Source of the DNA: Henckelia pumila
Taxonomy: Eukaryota > Streptophyta > Magnoliopsida > Lamiales > Gesneriaceae
NCBI RefSeq assembly: GCF_033568475.1
Contig: NC_133121.1
Coordinates: forward strand, 8,556,001-8,620,000
Length of the DNA stretch: 64,000 nt
Reading direction: 5' to 3'
Shown: positions 37,869 through 49,386 of the stretch, piece after piece
How the letters are laid out: each line of letters starts with the position of its first letter
How positions within the stretch are numbered: position 1 is the first letter of the stretch
Position numbers and translations under genes: made by a program
Notes under the pieces: model-generated
Database searches by the model: none
Told to the model about the DNA's origin: nothing
Seen by the model: only the letters and a program-made list of their open reading frames with translations

Positions 37869-37994
37869 TATACCCAAATCTTTCATAGCAAAACAACGAG
37901 CCAACTCAGACTCCAAGGAAGCAATTCCATCAGAATCATCACCAGTAATTATCATGTCATCAACATATAATGATAAGAGAATACGACCTGCACT
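37869..37994 (-). pseudogene. Copia RT island with the YVDD catalytic motif
   Basis: 126 bp of Copia RT lie between the solo LTR and the gypsy element. The catalytic motif codons (Tyr-Val-Asp-Asp) are at 37956-37967 on the minus strand, within [15 protein letters not shown]. Both flanking elements have their own TSDs, so the two insertions were independent. Confidence 0.85.
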
Positions 37995-37999
37995 AGTAC

Positions 38000-40639
38000 T
38001 GAAACGCCTACTACTAATAAAATGCGGAAAAACTTTTTTTTTAAAATAATACTATACATATATGCCCATACATATATGTATATAAAAATAACATATATTT
38101 CTTAAATAACCTGAAAAATATTAAATAAATAAATAAATCCTTAAAAATGTTTCATGCATCAATTTAAAATGATAAACAATGCTGCTGAAAAATCTCATAT
38201 GCGGAATAATAATAAAATAAAACATGTTTCAAAATTCCATCATAATAGACTAAATAACTACGACGGTCACGGGGTCCACTGCTCCGTGAGCTCATACGTC
38301 CTCACCACCGGTAGGAGCTACATAAATGTCATCATGCTCACCTGCACCATATAAGCGTAGTGAGCCTAGGGGCTCAGCATGTCTAATCCTTTATAACAAG
38401 GTTAAAAATAATGCATCACGTAGATACTAATACATATACATGTACATGAGCATGCATGGAAACATTTTTCATAACATAAATGCTGAATCATAAATCTTAA
38501 ACATAACATAACTTTCTTCATCATACATAACATAATTGAGCATGTCATAAACATAAAAACTGAGTATGGTCATATCCATGAATGTGACTAATAACTGTGC
38601 CGACTGATCAGTCTAAAGAACCATCGTACGTGGCGGTGGATAAATCCACCTCTATGCTGGTAGTAAACTACCTCTGTGCCAGTGGTAAAACCACTTCTAT
38701 GCCGGTAGTAGAACTACCTCTGTGTCAGTGGTAAAACCACTTCTATGCTGTCACATCACTTCAATTTTCATAAAAATATTTTTCATGCTCAATTCTTAAT
38801 CATAAACACATCATAAAATATTTCATGTATGCATGCACTTAAAATATGTCCGTAATATATATTTAATTAATTTTAATAATAAATATACTTTTACTTAAAA
38901 TAGACTTCATGCATAAAAATAATTAAATATATATTTCGGACTTAGTTTATTTTCATGGGTTGGTCCAGACTGCTGGTCATCTACTAAACCCCTTAACTGA
39001 CTTAAAGCCTGTTAACTAACTTAAAGCCCATAATTAAATAATTAATTTTTAAAATTATAATTTTTACTAAAATAAAATACTTAAATATTATTGGGCTTAA
39101 ATAAAAATATTTAAGCCCATTAACTAATTAACTCATATAAACTCCTGGACTGGCCCAATAAAATCACTGACTGGCCCAAAAATTCCTATGGGCCCACGAG
39201 CCCATAAAAATCATTGGGCTAACTTAAAAATAATTTTGAAAGCCCAAATAAAATTATTTGGAAGCCCAAATAATTTTATTTCTAATTACTTGGCCCAAAA
39301 ACCAATTAAAACATAAAATACTTTAAAATTAAAATACTCGAGCCCGGCCCACCTAACCCGGACTCACTTGACCCGACCCTAGACTTTACTGACCCGACCC
39401 GGAACCACCCAGAACCCCCAACCCGACACCCCCCCTCTCCTTTGCCCTCGGCTGCGCAAGCAGCAGCCCTTCCAGGGCTGCTGTCGCCTTGCTCCGGCCC
39501 TGGCCGGCTGGAGCGCCACCGGCAGGACCTTTCCAGGGTCCTTCCGGTTCGAACCCAGCCTTGGCTTGGCTGGGTCATGGCCTAGCATGACCAGCCGAGC
39601 CCCCCTTTCCACTAAACCCTAAACTGCCGACTCCCTTGACCCAAACTTGAACCAGCTAGCCCCCTGTCTCGGACCAGCCTGCACCATTGAACTTGCTCGA
39701 ACCTATGACACTCTGGAACACCCCATGACCGAACCCCATCCACTGGACCGACCCATGCTAATAAAAAAAAACTCATGAACGTGAATCACCAACAACAAGC
39801 AACAAATCATTCAAGCTTGCACAAAAACTCGAAAATCAATGAAAATTCTGAAACAAAACTTTATGCATGAATAATAGCTTATATGGTGGCCAAATAAAAG
39901 TTTTAGACATGCCTTAAACGAAGATAGATTGAGAAACGAGACAATAATCGCGTGTACGGCGCTCCGGGACGACGAACGAACCAAAGACTCCAAGAATCTA
40001 TGAAGGATCGGCTATGGAGATTGCTTTCTGCTGAACGTGAGAATGTGGGTGGGAGGAGATGGGAGTTTTCGGATGAGTGGGGTTTGGGTAGGGTAGGTTT
40101 TTGTTTTAAATTTTTGTAACTAGGAATAATTTAGGATAATAACTAGTATAAAATAATTAGATAGATAATATAACATAAATATAAGATTTTAAACTCTTAA
40201 AAATACCTACTAATCTGATAACTAATCAAAAATCCCGAAATATTAATTTATAGTATTTTTAAAAATTAATAAAAGTCATTAAAATGACTTATTTTGGCTA
40301 AAAATCAACTCTTAAATAAATATATAATTAAATACTAAAATTTTCTTGACAAAATACCTTAAAATAAGATTTTAAGGCTCATAAACTCATAAAATATTTT
40401 TGGCTAAGAATTTTGGTATCTCGTCCGTCCACGGTCCCGTCTACGCGATCAAAATAATAAATTTTCTCAAAAATCCAAAAATACCATAACTGCGGGTTAA
40501 ATGATAAAATAAATTTAAATCATGCATATAATTCACATAATAACACATAAATGTCATTTAACCCAAATATAAATTTTTAAATAATTATTTTCCCTAATTA
40601 TGCATGCGAATTTACGTATTAAAATTTCCGGGTGTTACA
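38000..40639 (-). repeat. 3' LTR of the gag-only gypsy element
   Basis: 2640 bp. Minus-strand start TGTAACACCCGG, end CGTTTCA. ORFs within it are LTR by-products. Confidence 0.9.
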
Positions 40640-40841
40640 ATTCTCCCCCACTTAAATTGAATTTCGTCCTCGAAATTCGACTGATCCAATTCTAATAACG
40701 GAGTTCTTCAAAATCCACTTCACTAAACCAACTATCACATATCTAGTTCCCAAGTTTCGGTATCCCAAAAGTCATGCTTCTGCTGCGCACTCTGATAAAT
40801 CAAATATTTTTGCTTCACTAAAGGTTCCTTAAAAGAATAAG

Positions 40842-41894
40842 TTAGGGCATACCGGTGATCGAAGAGGTGTTTGGGTCTGCCTCAGCTGCTTGTATGACAA
40901 ACACCCTCCCTGTGGTGCTCTTCTTCCTGGGACAATTCATGGACATGTGCCCCGGCTCCTTGCAATGGAAACACACATTCGACCCACTCAGGCACAGACC
41001 CGAATGTGGTTTCTGACACTTCGGGCAAATTGGTACTCCTCCTAACTTAGGGGCCCCGCCCCTCTGCTGTTGTTGTGGCTGAACCTGCTGACTCTGCTGG
41101 TTAAGGTCCTTAGATGGCCCTGTGAACTGTTTCTTCGCAGATGACTGCGAAGATGGTTGATAGGATTCCAGCTGGAATTGTCTCTTACGCTGCTGTTCCT
41201 TTTGTATATCTCTTCTCCCCTCCTCAGAGCGCAATGCTCTACTAACGGCAGCCTCATAAGTAGCGACATCCAACATACAAACGTCATGCTTAATGTCAGC
41301 CCGCAATCCATCAACAAACTGCCTCAGTTTATCCGGCGCACTGTCAGCAATAAGAGGCACGAAACGACATCCTCTCTCGAACTGGGTGATGTAATCCACC
41401 ACAGACTTGTCCCCCTGACGGAGACTCATGAACTCCCGGATCATGCGGCTGCGCACATCCTCAGTAAAATACTTGGCATAGAACATACGTCTGAACTCTA
41501 TCCACGTCAAAGTAGGTAGGTTCACGCCCCTAACAGCGCCTTCCCACCAAGAGGTTGCATCCCCTCTCATCATATACACCGCACACTTGACCCTATCAGC
41601 ATCTGTAATCCCCATATAGTCAAATATAGACTCCAATGATTGAATCCACCCCTCAGCAATGAGCGGATTAGTGGTGCCTGTAAACTCCTTTGGTCCCTTC
41701 TTCTGGAACCGCTCAGTTACATCCTTATCGTGTGTGAGCCTAGGACGAGTAGCTTGTTGCTCTAACAAAGCAGTGATCCCTGCCATCATGTTAGCATTGG
41801 CCTGCTCCAATGTTGAGAGAGGGTTCTGCGGAGGTGGAGGTGGAGGTCCTCCGCGTCTATTCATCTGTCTGGGAGGCATTCTGTGCCACCACAT
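40842..41894 (-). CDS. Gag polyprotein of the gag-only gypsy element (350 aa, intact)
   Basis: Gag forms the virus-like particle that packages element RNA. The open frame has 350 codons without interruption. The N-terminus is Pro-rich (MPPRQMNRRG plus a run of prolines), so translation may begin at Met-6 rather than Met-1. The retrotransposon gag domain occupies roughly residues 85-225 (WIQSLESIFDYMGI, MMRGDATSWWEG, FRRMFYAKYF, SVVDYITQFERGCRFVP). A Gln-rich linker follows. A CX2CX4HX4C zinc knuckle, CFHCKEPGHMSMNC, is at about 308-321. The protein ends a few residues after ITG, the point where protease normally begins in full elements. The clean frame contrasts with the broken Copia gag around it. 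Confidence 0.92.
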   Translation of the reverse strand: MWWHRMPPRQMNRRGGPPPPPPQNPLSTLEQANANMMAGITALLEQQATRPRLTHDKDVTERFQKKGPKEFTGTTNPLIAEGWIQSLESIFDYMGITDADRVKCAVYMMRGDATSWWEGAVRGVNLPTLTWIEFRRMFYAKYFTEDVRSRMIREFMSLRQGDKSVVDYITQFERGCRFVPLIADSAPDKLRQFVDGLRADIKHDVCMLDVATYEAAVSRALRSEEGRRDIQKEQQRKRQFQLESYQPSSQSSAKKQFTGPSKDLNQQSQQVQPQQQQRGGAPKLGGVPICPKCQKPHSGLCLSGSNVCFHCKEPGHMSMNCPRKKSTTGRVFVIQAAEADPNTSSITGMP

Positions 41895-42069
41895 ATTTCT
41901 TTACGTAAATCGCAATGCATAACTAAGGGTTTCAAAAATCTTACTGAACATGAAATACTTAAAATTAATACATAAGCTCCTTCTAAATCTTAATAAAGCA
42001 TTTAAAACTTACAGACCGGTAGCAGGATTTCTGAGCTTCACGTGACAGTAAACACCCTCCAAGGACCGC

Positions 42070-42081
42070 GCTCTGATACTA
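42070..42081 (-). other. Primer-binding site of the gag-only gypsy element
   Basis: On the minus strand TAGTATCAGAGC follows the 5' LTR by 2 nt. It matches the usual initiator-methionine tRNA site TGGTATCAGAGC except for one base. Confidence 0.7.
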
Positions 42082-42083
42082 AT

Positions 42084-44747
42084 TGAAATGCCTACTACTA
42101 ATAAAATGCGGAAAAACTTTTTTTTTTAAATAATACTATACATATACGCCCATACATATATGTATATAAAAATAACATATATTTCTTAAATAACCTGAAA
42201 AATATTAAATAAATAAATAAATCCTTAAAAATGTTTCATGCATCAATTTAAAATGATAAACAATGCTGCTGAAAAATCTCATATGCGGAATAATAATAAA
42301 ATAAAACATGTTTCAAAATTCCATCATAATAGACTAAATAACTGCGACGGTCACGGGGTCCACTGCTCCGTGAGTTCATACGTCCTCACCATCGGTAGGA
42401 GCTACATAAATGTCATCATGCTCACCTGCACCATATAAGCGTAGTGAGCCTAGGGGCTCAACATGTCTAATCCTTTATAACAAGGTTAAAAATAATGCAT
42501 CACGTAGATACTAATACATATACATGTACATGAGCATGCATGGAAACATTTTTCATAACATAAATGCTGAATCATAAATCTTAAACATAACATAACTTTC
42601 TTCATCATACATAACATAATTGAGCATGTCATAAACATAAAAACTGAGTATGGTCATATCCATGAATGTGACTAATAATTGTGCCGACTGATCAGTCTAA
42701 AGAACCATCGTACATGGCGATGGATAAATCCACCTCTATGCTGGTAGTAAACTACCTCTGTGCCAGTGGTAAAACCACTTCTATGCCGGTAGTAGAACTA
42801 CCTCTGTGTCAGTGGTAAAACCACTTCTATGCTGTCACATCACTTCAATTTCCATAAAAATATTTTTCATGCTCAATTCTTAATCATAAACACATCATAA
42901 AATATTTCATGTATGCATGCACTTAAAATATGTCCGTAATATATATTTAATTAATTTTAATAATAAATATACTTTTACTTAAAATAGAATTCATGCATAA
43001 AAATAATTAAATATATATTCCGGACTTAGTTTATTTTCATGGGTTGGTCCAGACTGCTGGTCTCTCTACTAAACCCCTTAACTGACTTAAAGCCTGTTAA
43101 CTAACTTAAAGCCCATAATTAAATAATTAATTTTTAAAATTATAATTTTTACTAAAATAAAATACTTAAATATTATTGGGCTTAAATAAAAATATTTAAG
43201 ACCATTAACTAATTAACTCATATAAACTCCTGGATTGGCCCAATAAAATCACTGACTGGCCCAAAAATTCCTATGGGCCCACGAGCCCATAAAAATCATT
43301 AGGCTAACTTAAAAATAATTTTGAAAGCCCAAATAAAATTATTTGGAAGACCAAATAATTTTATTTCTAATTAATTGGCCCAAAAACCAATTAAAACATA
43401 AAATACTTTAAAATTAAAATACTCGAGCCCGGCCCACCTAACCCAGACCCGGACTCACTTGACCCGACCCTAGACTTTACTGACCCGACCCACTACCCTG
43501 ACCCGACCCGGAACCACCCAGAACCCCCAACCCGACACCCCCTCTCTCCTTTGCCCTCGGCTGTGCGAGCAGCAGCCCTTCCAGGGCTGCTGTTGCCTTG
43601 CTCCGGCCCTGGCCAGCTGGAGCGCCGCCGGCAGGACCTTCCCAGGGTCCTGCCGGTTCAAACCCAGCCTTGGCTCGGTTGGGTCATGGCCTAGCATGAC
43701 CAGCCGAACCCCCCTTTCCACTAAACCCTAAACTGCCGACTCCCTTGACCCAAACTTGAACCAGCTAGCCCCCTGTCTCGAACCAGCCTGCACCATTGAA
43801 CTTGCTCGACCCTATGACACTCTGGAACACCCCATGACCGAACCCCATCCACTGGACCGACCCATGCTAATAAAAAAAAACTCATGAACGTGAATCACCA
43901 ACAACAAGCAACAAATCATTCAAGCTTGCACAAAAACTCGAAAATCAATGAAAATTCTGAAACAAAACTTTATGCATGAATAATAGCTTATATGGTGGCC
44001 AAATAAAAGTTTTAGACATGCCTTAAACGAAGATAGATTGAGAAACGAGACAATAATCGCGTGTACGGCGCTCCGGGACGACGAACGAACCAAAGACTCC
44101 AAGAATCTATGAAGGATCGGCTATGGAGATTGCTTTCTGCTGAACGTGAGAATGGGGGTGGGAGGGGATGGGAGTTGTCGGCTGAGTGGGGTTTGGGTAG
44201 GGTAGGTTTTTGTTTTAAATTTTTGTAACTAGGAATAATTTAGGATAATAACTAGTATAAAATAATTAGATAGATAATATAACATAAATATAAGATTTTA
44301 AACTCTTAAAAATACCTACTAATCTGATAACTAATCAAAAATTCCGAAATACTAATTTATAGTATTTTTAAAAATTAATAAAAGTCATTAAAATGACTTG
44401 TTTTGGCTAAAAATCAACTCTTAAATAAATATATAATTAAATACTAATTTTTTTTGATAAAATACCTTAAAATAAGATTTTAAGGCTCATAAACTCATAA
44501 AATATTTTTGGCTAAGAATTTTTGTATCTCGTCCGTCCACGGTCCCGTCTACGCGATCAAAATAATAAATATTCTCAAAAATCCAAAAATACCATAACTG
44601 CGGGTTAAATGATAAAATAAATTTAAATCATGCATATAATTCACATAATAACACATAAATGTCATTTAACCCAAATATAAATTTTTAAATAATTATTTTT
44701 CCTAATTATGCATGCAAATTTACGTATTAAAATTTTCGGGTGTTACA
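42084..44747 (-). repeat. 5' LTR of the gag-only gypsy element
   Basis: 2664 bp, near-identical to 38000-40639. The minus-strand start is TGTAACACCCGA and the end is GCATTTCA, next to the PBS. Close LTR identity implies a comparatively recent insertion. Confidence 0.9.
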
Positions 44748-44752
44748 AGTAC

Positions 44753-46552
44753 ATTTAACAAACAATGCTGAATCATGATTACTAGGCAGAAAACCAAGCG
44801 AAGTGATAACTGTAGAGAATTCTCAAACCAAGCACGGGGTGCTTGTTTGAGACCATAAAGTGCTTTACGAAGCCTGCAAACTTCACCAGGTTGGTGAGGA
44901 ACACCAGGAGGAGGTGTCATATAAACTTCTTCATGCAGATCACCATTAAGAAATGCATTCTTGACATCCATCTGAGATATTCTCCATCGACAAATAGAAG
45001 CAACAACAATCAGAGTACGAACAGTCGTCATTTTTGCAACAGGGGCAAATGTTTCCTCGTAATCCTGGCCATACTCCTGAGAATATCCTTTAGCAACAAG
45101 ACGAGCTTTGTATCATTCAATAGACACATCAGATTTAGTTTTGATCTTATAGACCCAACGAGAACCAATTGTGTGTTTTTCTAGTGGCAGCGGTACCAAA
45201 TTCCATGTATGAGTTTGATGCAGAGCAGTCAGTTCCTCGGCCATAGCATTCTGCCAAACAGGGTTACGAACAGCTTCTCTATAGGATACAGGCTCAGATA
45301 GACAACAAACAGATGCAATAAATGAAGAAAAAGAATGAGAATAACAAGAGTAAGCAAGATCTGGTAGCTTAGAAGACTTACGAACACGAGTAGACTGACG
45401 ACGGCTAGAAGGATCATCTGCAACCTCAGGAGATGATTGGGTAGTGACAGTAGCAGGAGGAGGTGTTGCAGGTGTCTCAGTACCAGATTCGGTTGAGCTA
45501 CCAGTAGGGGCTGTTTGTGAAGCTTCTTCAGTATCAGTTTCGAAGGGATCAATGCAGAGAAGATTTGACTTTGTCATATTATGCGAACCAGCAGGAATAG
45601 AAAAGAATGAAATATGCTCAAGAAACATAACATGACGAGAAATATACAATTTTTGACTAACAGGATCATAGCAACGATATCTTTTTTGACCAACACCATA
45701 ACCCAAAAAGACACACAGAGCAGACCGAGGGGCTAATTTATTACGCTCGACATGTGGACGTATGACGAAACAGGTACAACCAAAAACACGCAAAGAGGAA
45801 TAGTCAGGAGCATGCCCATATAATTTTTCAAAAGGTGACAAGCCTGAATTGTGTGAGGTTGGAATTCTATTAATCACGTGAGCAGCGGTAAGGATTGCTT
45901 CCCCCCAAAAGGCACTAGGAACACTAGCAGACAATAAAAATGACCGAGCTGTTTCAACAAGATGCCTATGTTTCCTTTCAACTACACCATTTTGTTCAGG
46001 AGTATCCGTACAAGAGGTTTGATGAATAGTACCATCAGAAGCCAGTAAACGGGAAAAATCGGTCGAAGTGTATTTACCCCCCAAATCACAACGAAAGCAC
46101 TTTATGACACTAGAATGTTGAGTTTTCACAAGAGCTTTAAAGTTATTGAAATTAGTAAGGTAATCAGTCATACGTTTCATAAGATAAACCCAAGGGTAAC
46201 GAGTGAAATCATCAATAAATGAAACATAGTATCGTGACCCCCCTTTTGTAGAAACAGGAGAGGGTCCCCACACATCATAATGAATAAGATCAAATGGAGC
46301 AGAAGAAAATGAAATACTTTTATTAAACGGTAAAGCAGAGAATTTAGCCAGTTTACAACCACTACAATCAAAAATATCAAAACTTTTGAAAGATCCTAAG
46401 ACTCCTGTAGAAGCTAAAAACTGCAAACGATACGCTGAAACGTGACCTAAACGAGAATGCCACAAATAAAACTCAGAAGACAAACGACTCAAACGAAAAG
46501 AAGATAAATCCACACTCGAAGCTGCAACATCTGGTACTTTGAGATAATCCAA
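44753..46552 (-). pseudogene. Copia integrase and 5' part of reverse transcriptase
   Basis: Minus strand from 46552. The zinc-binding HHCC region (WHSRLGHVS ... CSGCKLAK) is followed by the core with acidic residues in HYDVWG, RCDLGG and VVERKHRH. The second motif is usually S/T-D-N/L-G-G, so an altered residue precedes it. Then comes the linker and the RT start (WQNAMAEELTALHQTHTWNLVP, IGSRWVYKIK). An in-frame TGA near 45113 stops the frame inside the RT. Downstream pieces continue ([11 protein letters not shown], then [30 protein letters not shown]) to the gypsy insertion at 44747. Confidence 0.88.
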
Positions 46553-46587
46553 GACATAAAGTCCTCCTTGCCTACGGCCTGTCCCAA

Positions 46588-47580
46588 TCAGCCTCTGAGA
46601 TTGTGGGTCCTGAACATAACAATTGGAGGAATAAAATAGACTAAGTATCCAGACTCACATAATTGACTAACAGAGACAAGATTTAAACTGAGATTAGGAA
46701 TATAGTAAACATCTGTAAGAGACAAACAAGAATTAACAATGGAACCAACACCTACTAATGGCATAGCAATACCATCAGCAGTTGCAACAGATATAGATGA
46801 ACTGAGAGTAAAAGAGACAAATGAGGACAAATAGGGTGACATATGGTGGGAGGCACCAGAATCCAAGACCCACAAGGATGAGGGTATACCTGAAGGAGCA
46901 GACGACGACAAACCTATATGAGAGGAGACTGACATGGCAGATGGCTGGGCAGAGGACTGTGAAGCAAGGAACTGCTGAAACTGCTCAAACAGATATGGAT
47001 CCAAAGAGGGGGCAGCCACTGCATTACTGGACTGTGGTGGTCGATATGGAAACTGTTGTGGTTGAGTACCAGGTTTCCTTGAAGCATTCTGAGGTAGCAA
47101 GGACGGCTGCTGAGGTTGTTGTTGCGGTGGTCGTTTCTGTTGCTGCGGTTGTGGTTTACCTTTGTTCAACAATTGTGGACATTGCGACTTCCAATGTCCA
47201 TTTTATTTTCAATAAGCACACTCATCAGTAGAAATCTTCAAAGTAGACCGATTTTGGTTATGAGGCAGAGGACGCTGTGGTGCGGCAAAAACAGATGGCG
47301 TAGACGGGACATGAGTCCCCTTATCAGCTTGAGACTTAAACCGAATCTCCTCAGCAAGCAATTCATGTACCACCGAATCAACGGAAGGAAGAGGACTACG
47401 ATGCAAGATTGTCCCACGCAATCCTTTAAAATCATCACGAAGAGCCATCAAAAATTGGACCATAAGTTTTTCTTCTCTATGAGTGACGTAAGCCGGGAAT
47501 GCTTGCAATTCTGAAGATGCTATGAGTGTCAACTGGTCCCATAGTTCGATCCGCGAAAGCTGTGGACGAGATTAACAGTC
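46588..47580 (-). pseudogene. Copia gag remnant and aspartic protease
   Basis: Minus strand. 47532-47209 is the C-terminal half of a Copia gag (a UBN2-type stretch with LMVQFLMALRDDFKGLRGTI). The zinc-knuckle region near 47170-47225 has NGHWKSQC, but the two residues between CAY and NGH carry TGA and TAA codons, so it is broken. 47172-46588 has a Gln/Pro-rich linker and then the protease motif DSGASHHM. Only about 80 bp lie between the PBS and the gag piece, so the gag N-terminus is missing. Confidence 0.85.
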
Positions 47581-47627
47581 CTTCAATCAAACGATCGAAA
47601 TCCATAGAAATAGAAGCTTTGATACCA

Positions 47628-47812
47628 TGTAGAAATTAAAGGAGAGAAAACTAGGTTTTTTATATAATGAAAAATTATGTATAAAAGTTACACAACAATA
47701 TCTTTATATAGTTAGATTAAATACAAGCAAACAATGAAAAAACTACTCTATCCTTATTAGCTAATAAATAGAAAAGCCTAATAATAATAATATAATCTAA
47801 TCTAATCTAACA
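47628..47812 (-). repeat. 5' LTR of the Copia element
   Basis: 185 bp copy of 35537-35721 with about five substitutions. The PBS follows it on the minus strand (47614-47627) and TSD TGTTT follows on the plus side. Confidence 0.93.
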
Positions 47813-47854
47813 TGTTTATGTAATAAACAGTTTGTCCACGTTATGATACATAAA

Positions 47855-48148
47855 TCTTTACTATTCTTTACTATATTATAATGTATAAAACTATTAGAGA
47901 AACTGAATTTGATTAAAAATGTGAACGGACAAAATTGCCATTTTTTTCTTGATCTAAAATTAGAGGGGCAAAATAAAGATTTAACAAAGCCCAACTCCCA
48001 TCATGTTAACCCATTTCATCCCTACGATTTTATTTCTTACAATTTATGCAAATGTATGCTAATAGATCTTATATTTTATTGAAATTGATTATTATTATAT
48101 TCAAATATTATATTATTCACGCGCAATGCGCGTGTGTTTCGTAGCTAG
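47855..48148 (+). mobile_element. Small non-autonomous Helitron
   Basis: The 5' end is A|TC (TCTTTACTATTC at 47855). The 3' end is a 7-bp-stem hairpin CACGCGC-AAT-GCGCGTG (48118-48134), then 10 nt, then CTAG (48145-48148), followed by T. This fits the Helitron rule (5' TC, 3' hairpin plus CTRR, insertion between A and T). At 294 bp it has no RepHel coding capacity. Confidence 0.75.
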
Positions 48149-48149
48149 T

Positions 48150-49380
48150 CATATATGATCCTTGAGTTCTTGAATCGAATAAAATATATCAGTGTTCCTT
48201 TTGTTGAGAGTTGAGACCTAAATAATCATAGGACATTCTATTTTTGCAAGGTTTTCTGGAATTCATTTCACGTTAAAAAAAATAGGTTAAATAAAAAAAG
48301 ATTATTCACTACATGAGTTGATGAGATATTAGCATTAATATGATCACGCTACATTCAATAATTTAATTTTAATTTAATTGCATGAACTGCAGGTAATTTA
48401 TATGAACCCCATATATCTATTTTGCACCTTAAATTTAATATACATTTATGCTAACATAAACACAAACCGCTAGAAGTTATCAATTATTTGCTTCACTCAT
48501 TCCAATTCGATAGCACAAACTTTCCTATTATAAACTCACAAATACACACATATATGTATATGCAATAATCAAAATATCAAATCTGTCTTCAAAAAATTAA
48601 AATTAAAATATAAATCTAAACAACACGCAAAAAAATATCCGCCACCGATAATTATTCCAACTCCTCATAATTAAAAAATAATTACGGACTAAAATAAGTT
48701 TAACAACAATAATAATAAATATTTGATTTGCTGATTTAGATGGGCCCCACTCTCATTAAATTTGACACCGAGCACGTTGCCTTGTGCAAGTTGCATGTTG
48801 TCGTGTAACATGTGGTTCCGCACCAAAACTCGACACGTGTACATATCACCAACAATTCCACGTGGCAGAAACCGACCCGCTTCGGAAAGTGCAACTTGAA
48901 TCGCTGCTCGGGTCCACCTCCGATTTCATTTTTATTTTCCACGGATTCTCTCGGACCCTCCCCTCCAACTTGACATTCAAATCATTCAACTCTAAATGCC
49001 GTGCCTTTTTGCGGGGGGCCCGGTTTTCGCTCTCAAGATTATTAAAATCGATCGATTTATATATATATTTTTTACATTTATTTTCGAATTGTGGAATTAA
49101 GTTTTTTTTAATATCAATTTCACACAAAAACTATATTTAAACGGTCTCACGGATCAATTTTATGAAACAGATATTTTAACTGATTCGTCCCATAAAAAAA
49201 ATACTTTTTATACAAGTTGGGTAGACTAGTCAAACATATATAGATTTTTTAGACCTTCTAACAATATATGTGTTCTTAAATGTAGAGAAGTAATAATTTG
49301 ACTACACCGGTACAATGATTGGTGTGTGGTGATTACTTTCGTGTATGTTTGAAGACATTTCAATTACATTATCACCACTA
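48150..49380. other. Intergenic stretch with ABRE/G-box-like motifs
   Basis: No gene is recognised. CACGTGT (48834-48840) and CCACGTGG (48859-48866) lie in a non-AT-rich block at about 48730-49020. The ORFs here (48784-49140 on plus; 48736-49127 on minus) are mutually overlapping and have no family resemblance. Confidence 0.4.
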
Positions 49381-49386
49381 TTGATA

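Larger units (their letters stand above)
38000..44747 (-). mobile_element. Short Ty3/gypsy element with gag only (TR-GAG-like), inserted in the Copia RT
   Basis: LTRs 38000-40639 and 42084-44747 (2640 and 2664 bp) are nearly identical; the length difference is explained by 6-bp and 18-bp indels near 43445 and 43490. Perfect 5-bp TSD AGTAC at 37995-37999 and 44748-44752. A PBS-like TAGTATCAGAGC (complement of 42070-42081), close to the initiator-Met tRNA primer, lies 2 nt from the 5' LTR. A polypurine tract (AAGTGGGGGAGAAT on the minus strand, 40640-40653) abuts the 3' LTR. Internally there is only a gag ORF and about 190 bp before the 3' LTR: protease, RT, RNase H and integrase are absent. 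It would need proteins from a related full element to move. Confidence 0.92.
35537..47812 (-). mobile_element. Ty1/copia retrotransposon (minus strand), interrupted by two later insertions
   Basis: Two 185-bp LTRs (35537-35721 and 47628-47812) have TG...CA ends and differ at about five positions by eye. The 5-bp TSD TGTTT is at 35532-35536 and 47813-47817. A PBS-like TGGTATCAAAGCTT (complement of 47614-47627) follows the 5' LTR, and a polypurine tract (complement of TCTCCCCTCAA, 35722-35732) precedes the 3' LTR. Inside are gag remnants, protease, integrase, RT and RNase H in Copia order. Inserted later: a solo LTR at 36590-37863 and a gypsy element at 38000-44747. Without them about 4.2 kb remain, roughly a typical Copia length. 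Confidence 0.93.

Noticed and set aside
39306-39612. ORFs in the GC-rich part of the nested gypsy LTR, with a counterpart at 43470-43721
   Set aside because: They fall in non-coding LTR sequence; the frame differs between the two LTR copies because of the small indels.
41157-41519. 120-codon plus-strand ORF
   Set aside because: It is the antisense shadow of the gag gene.
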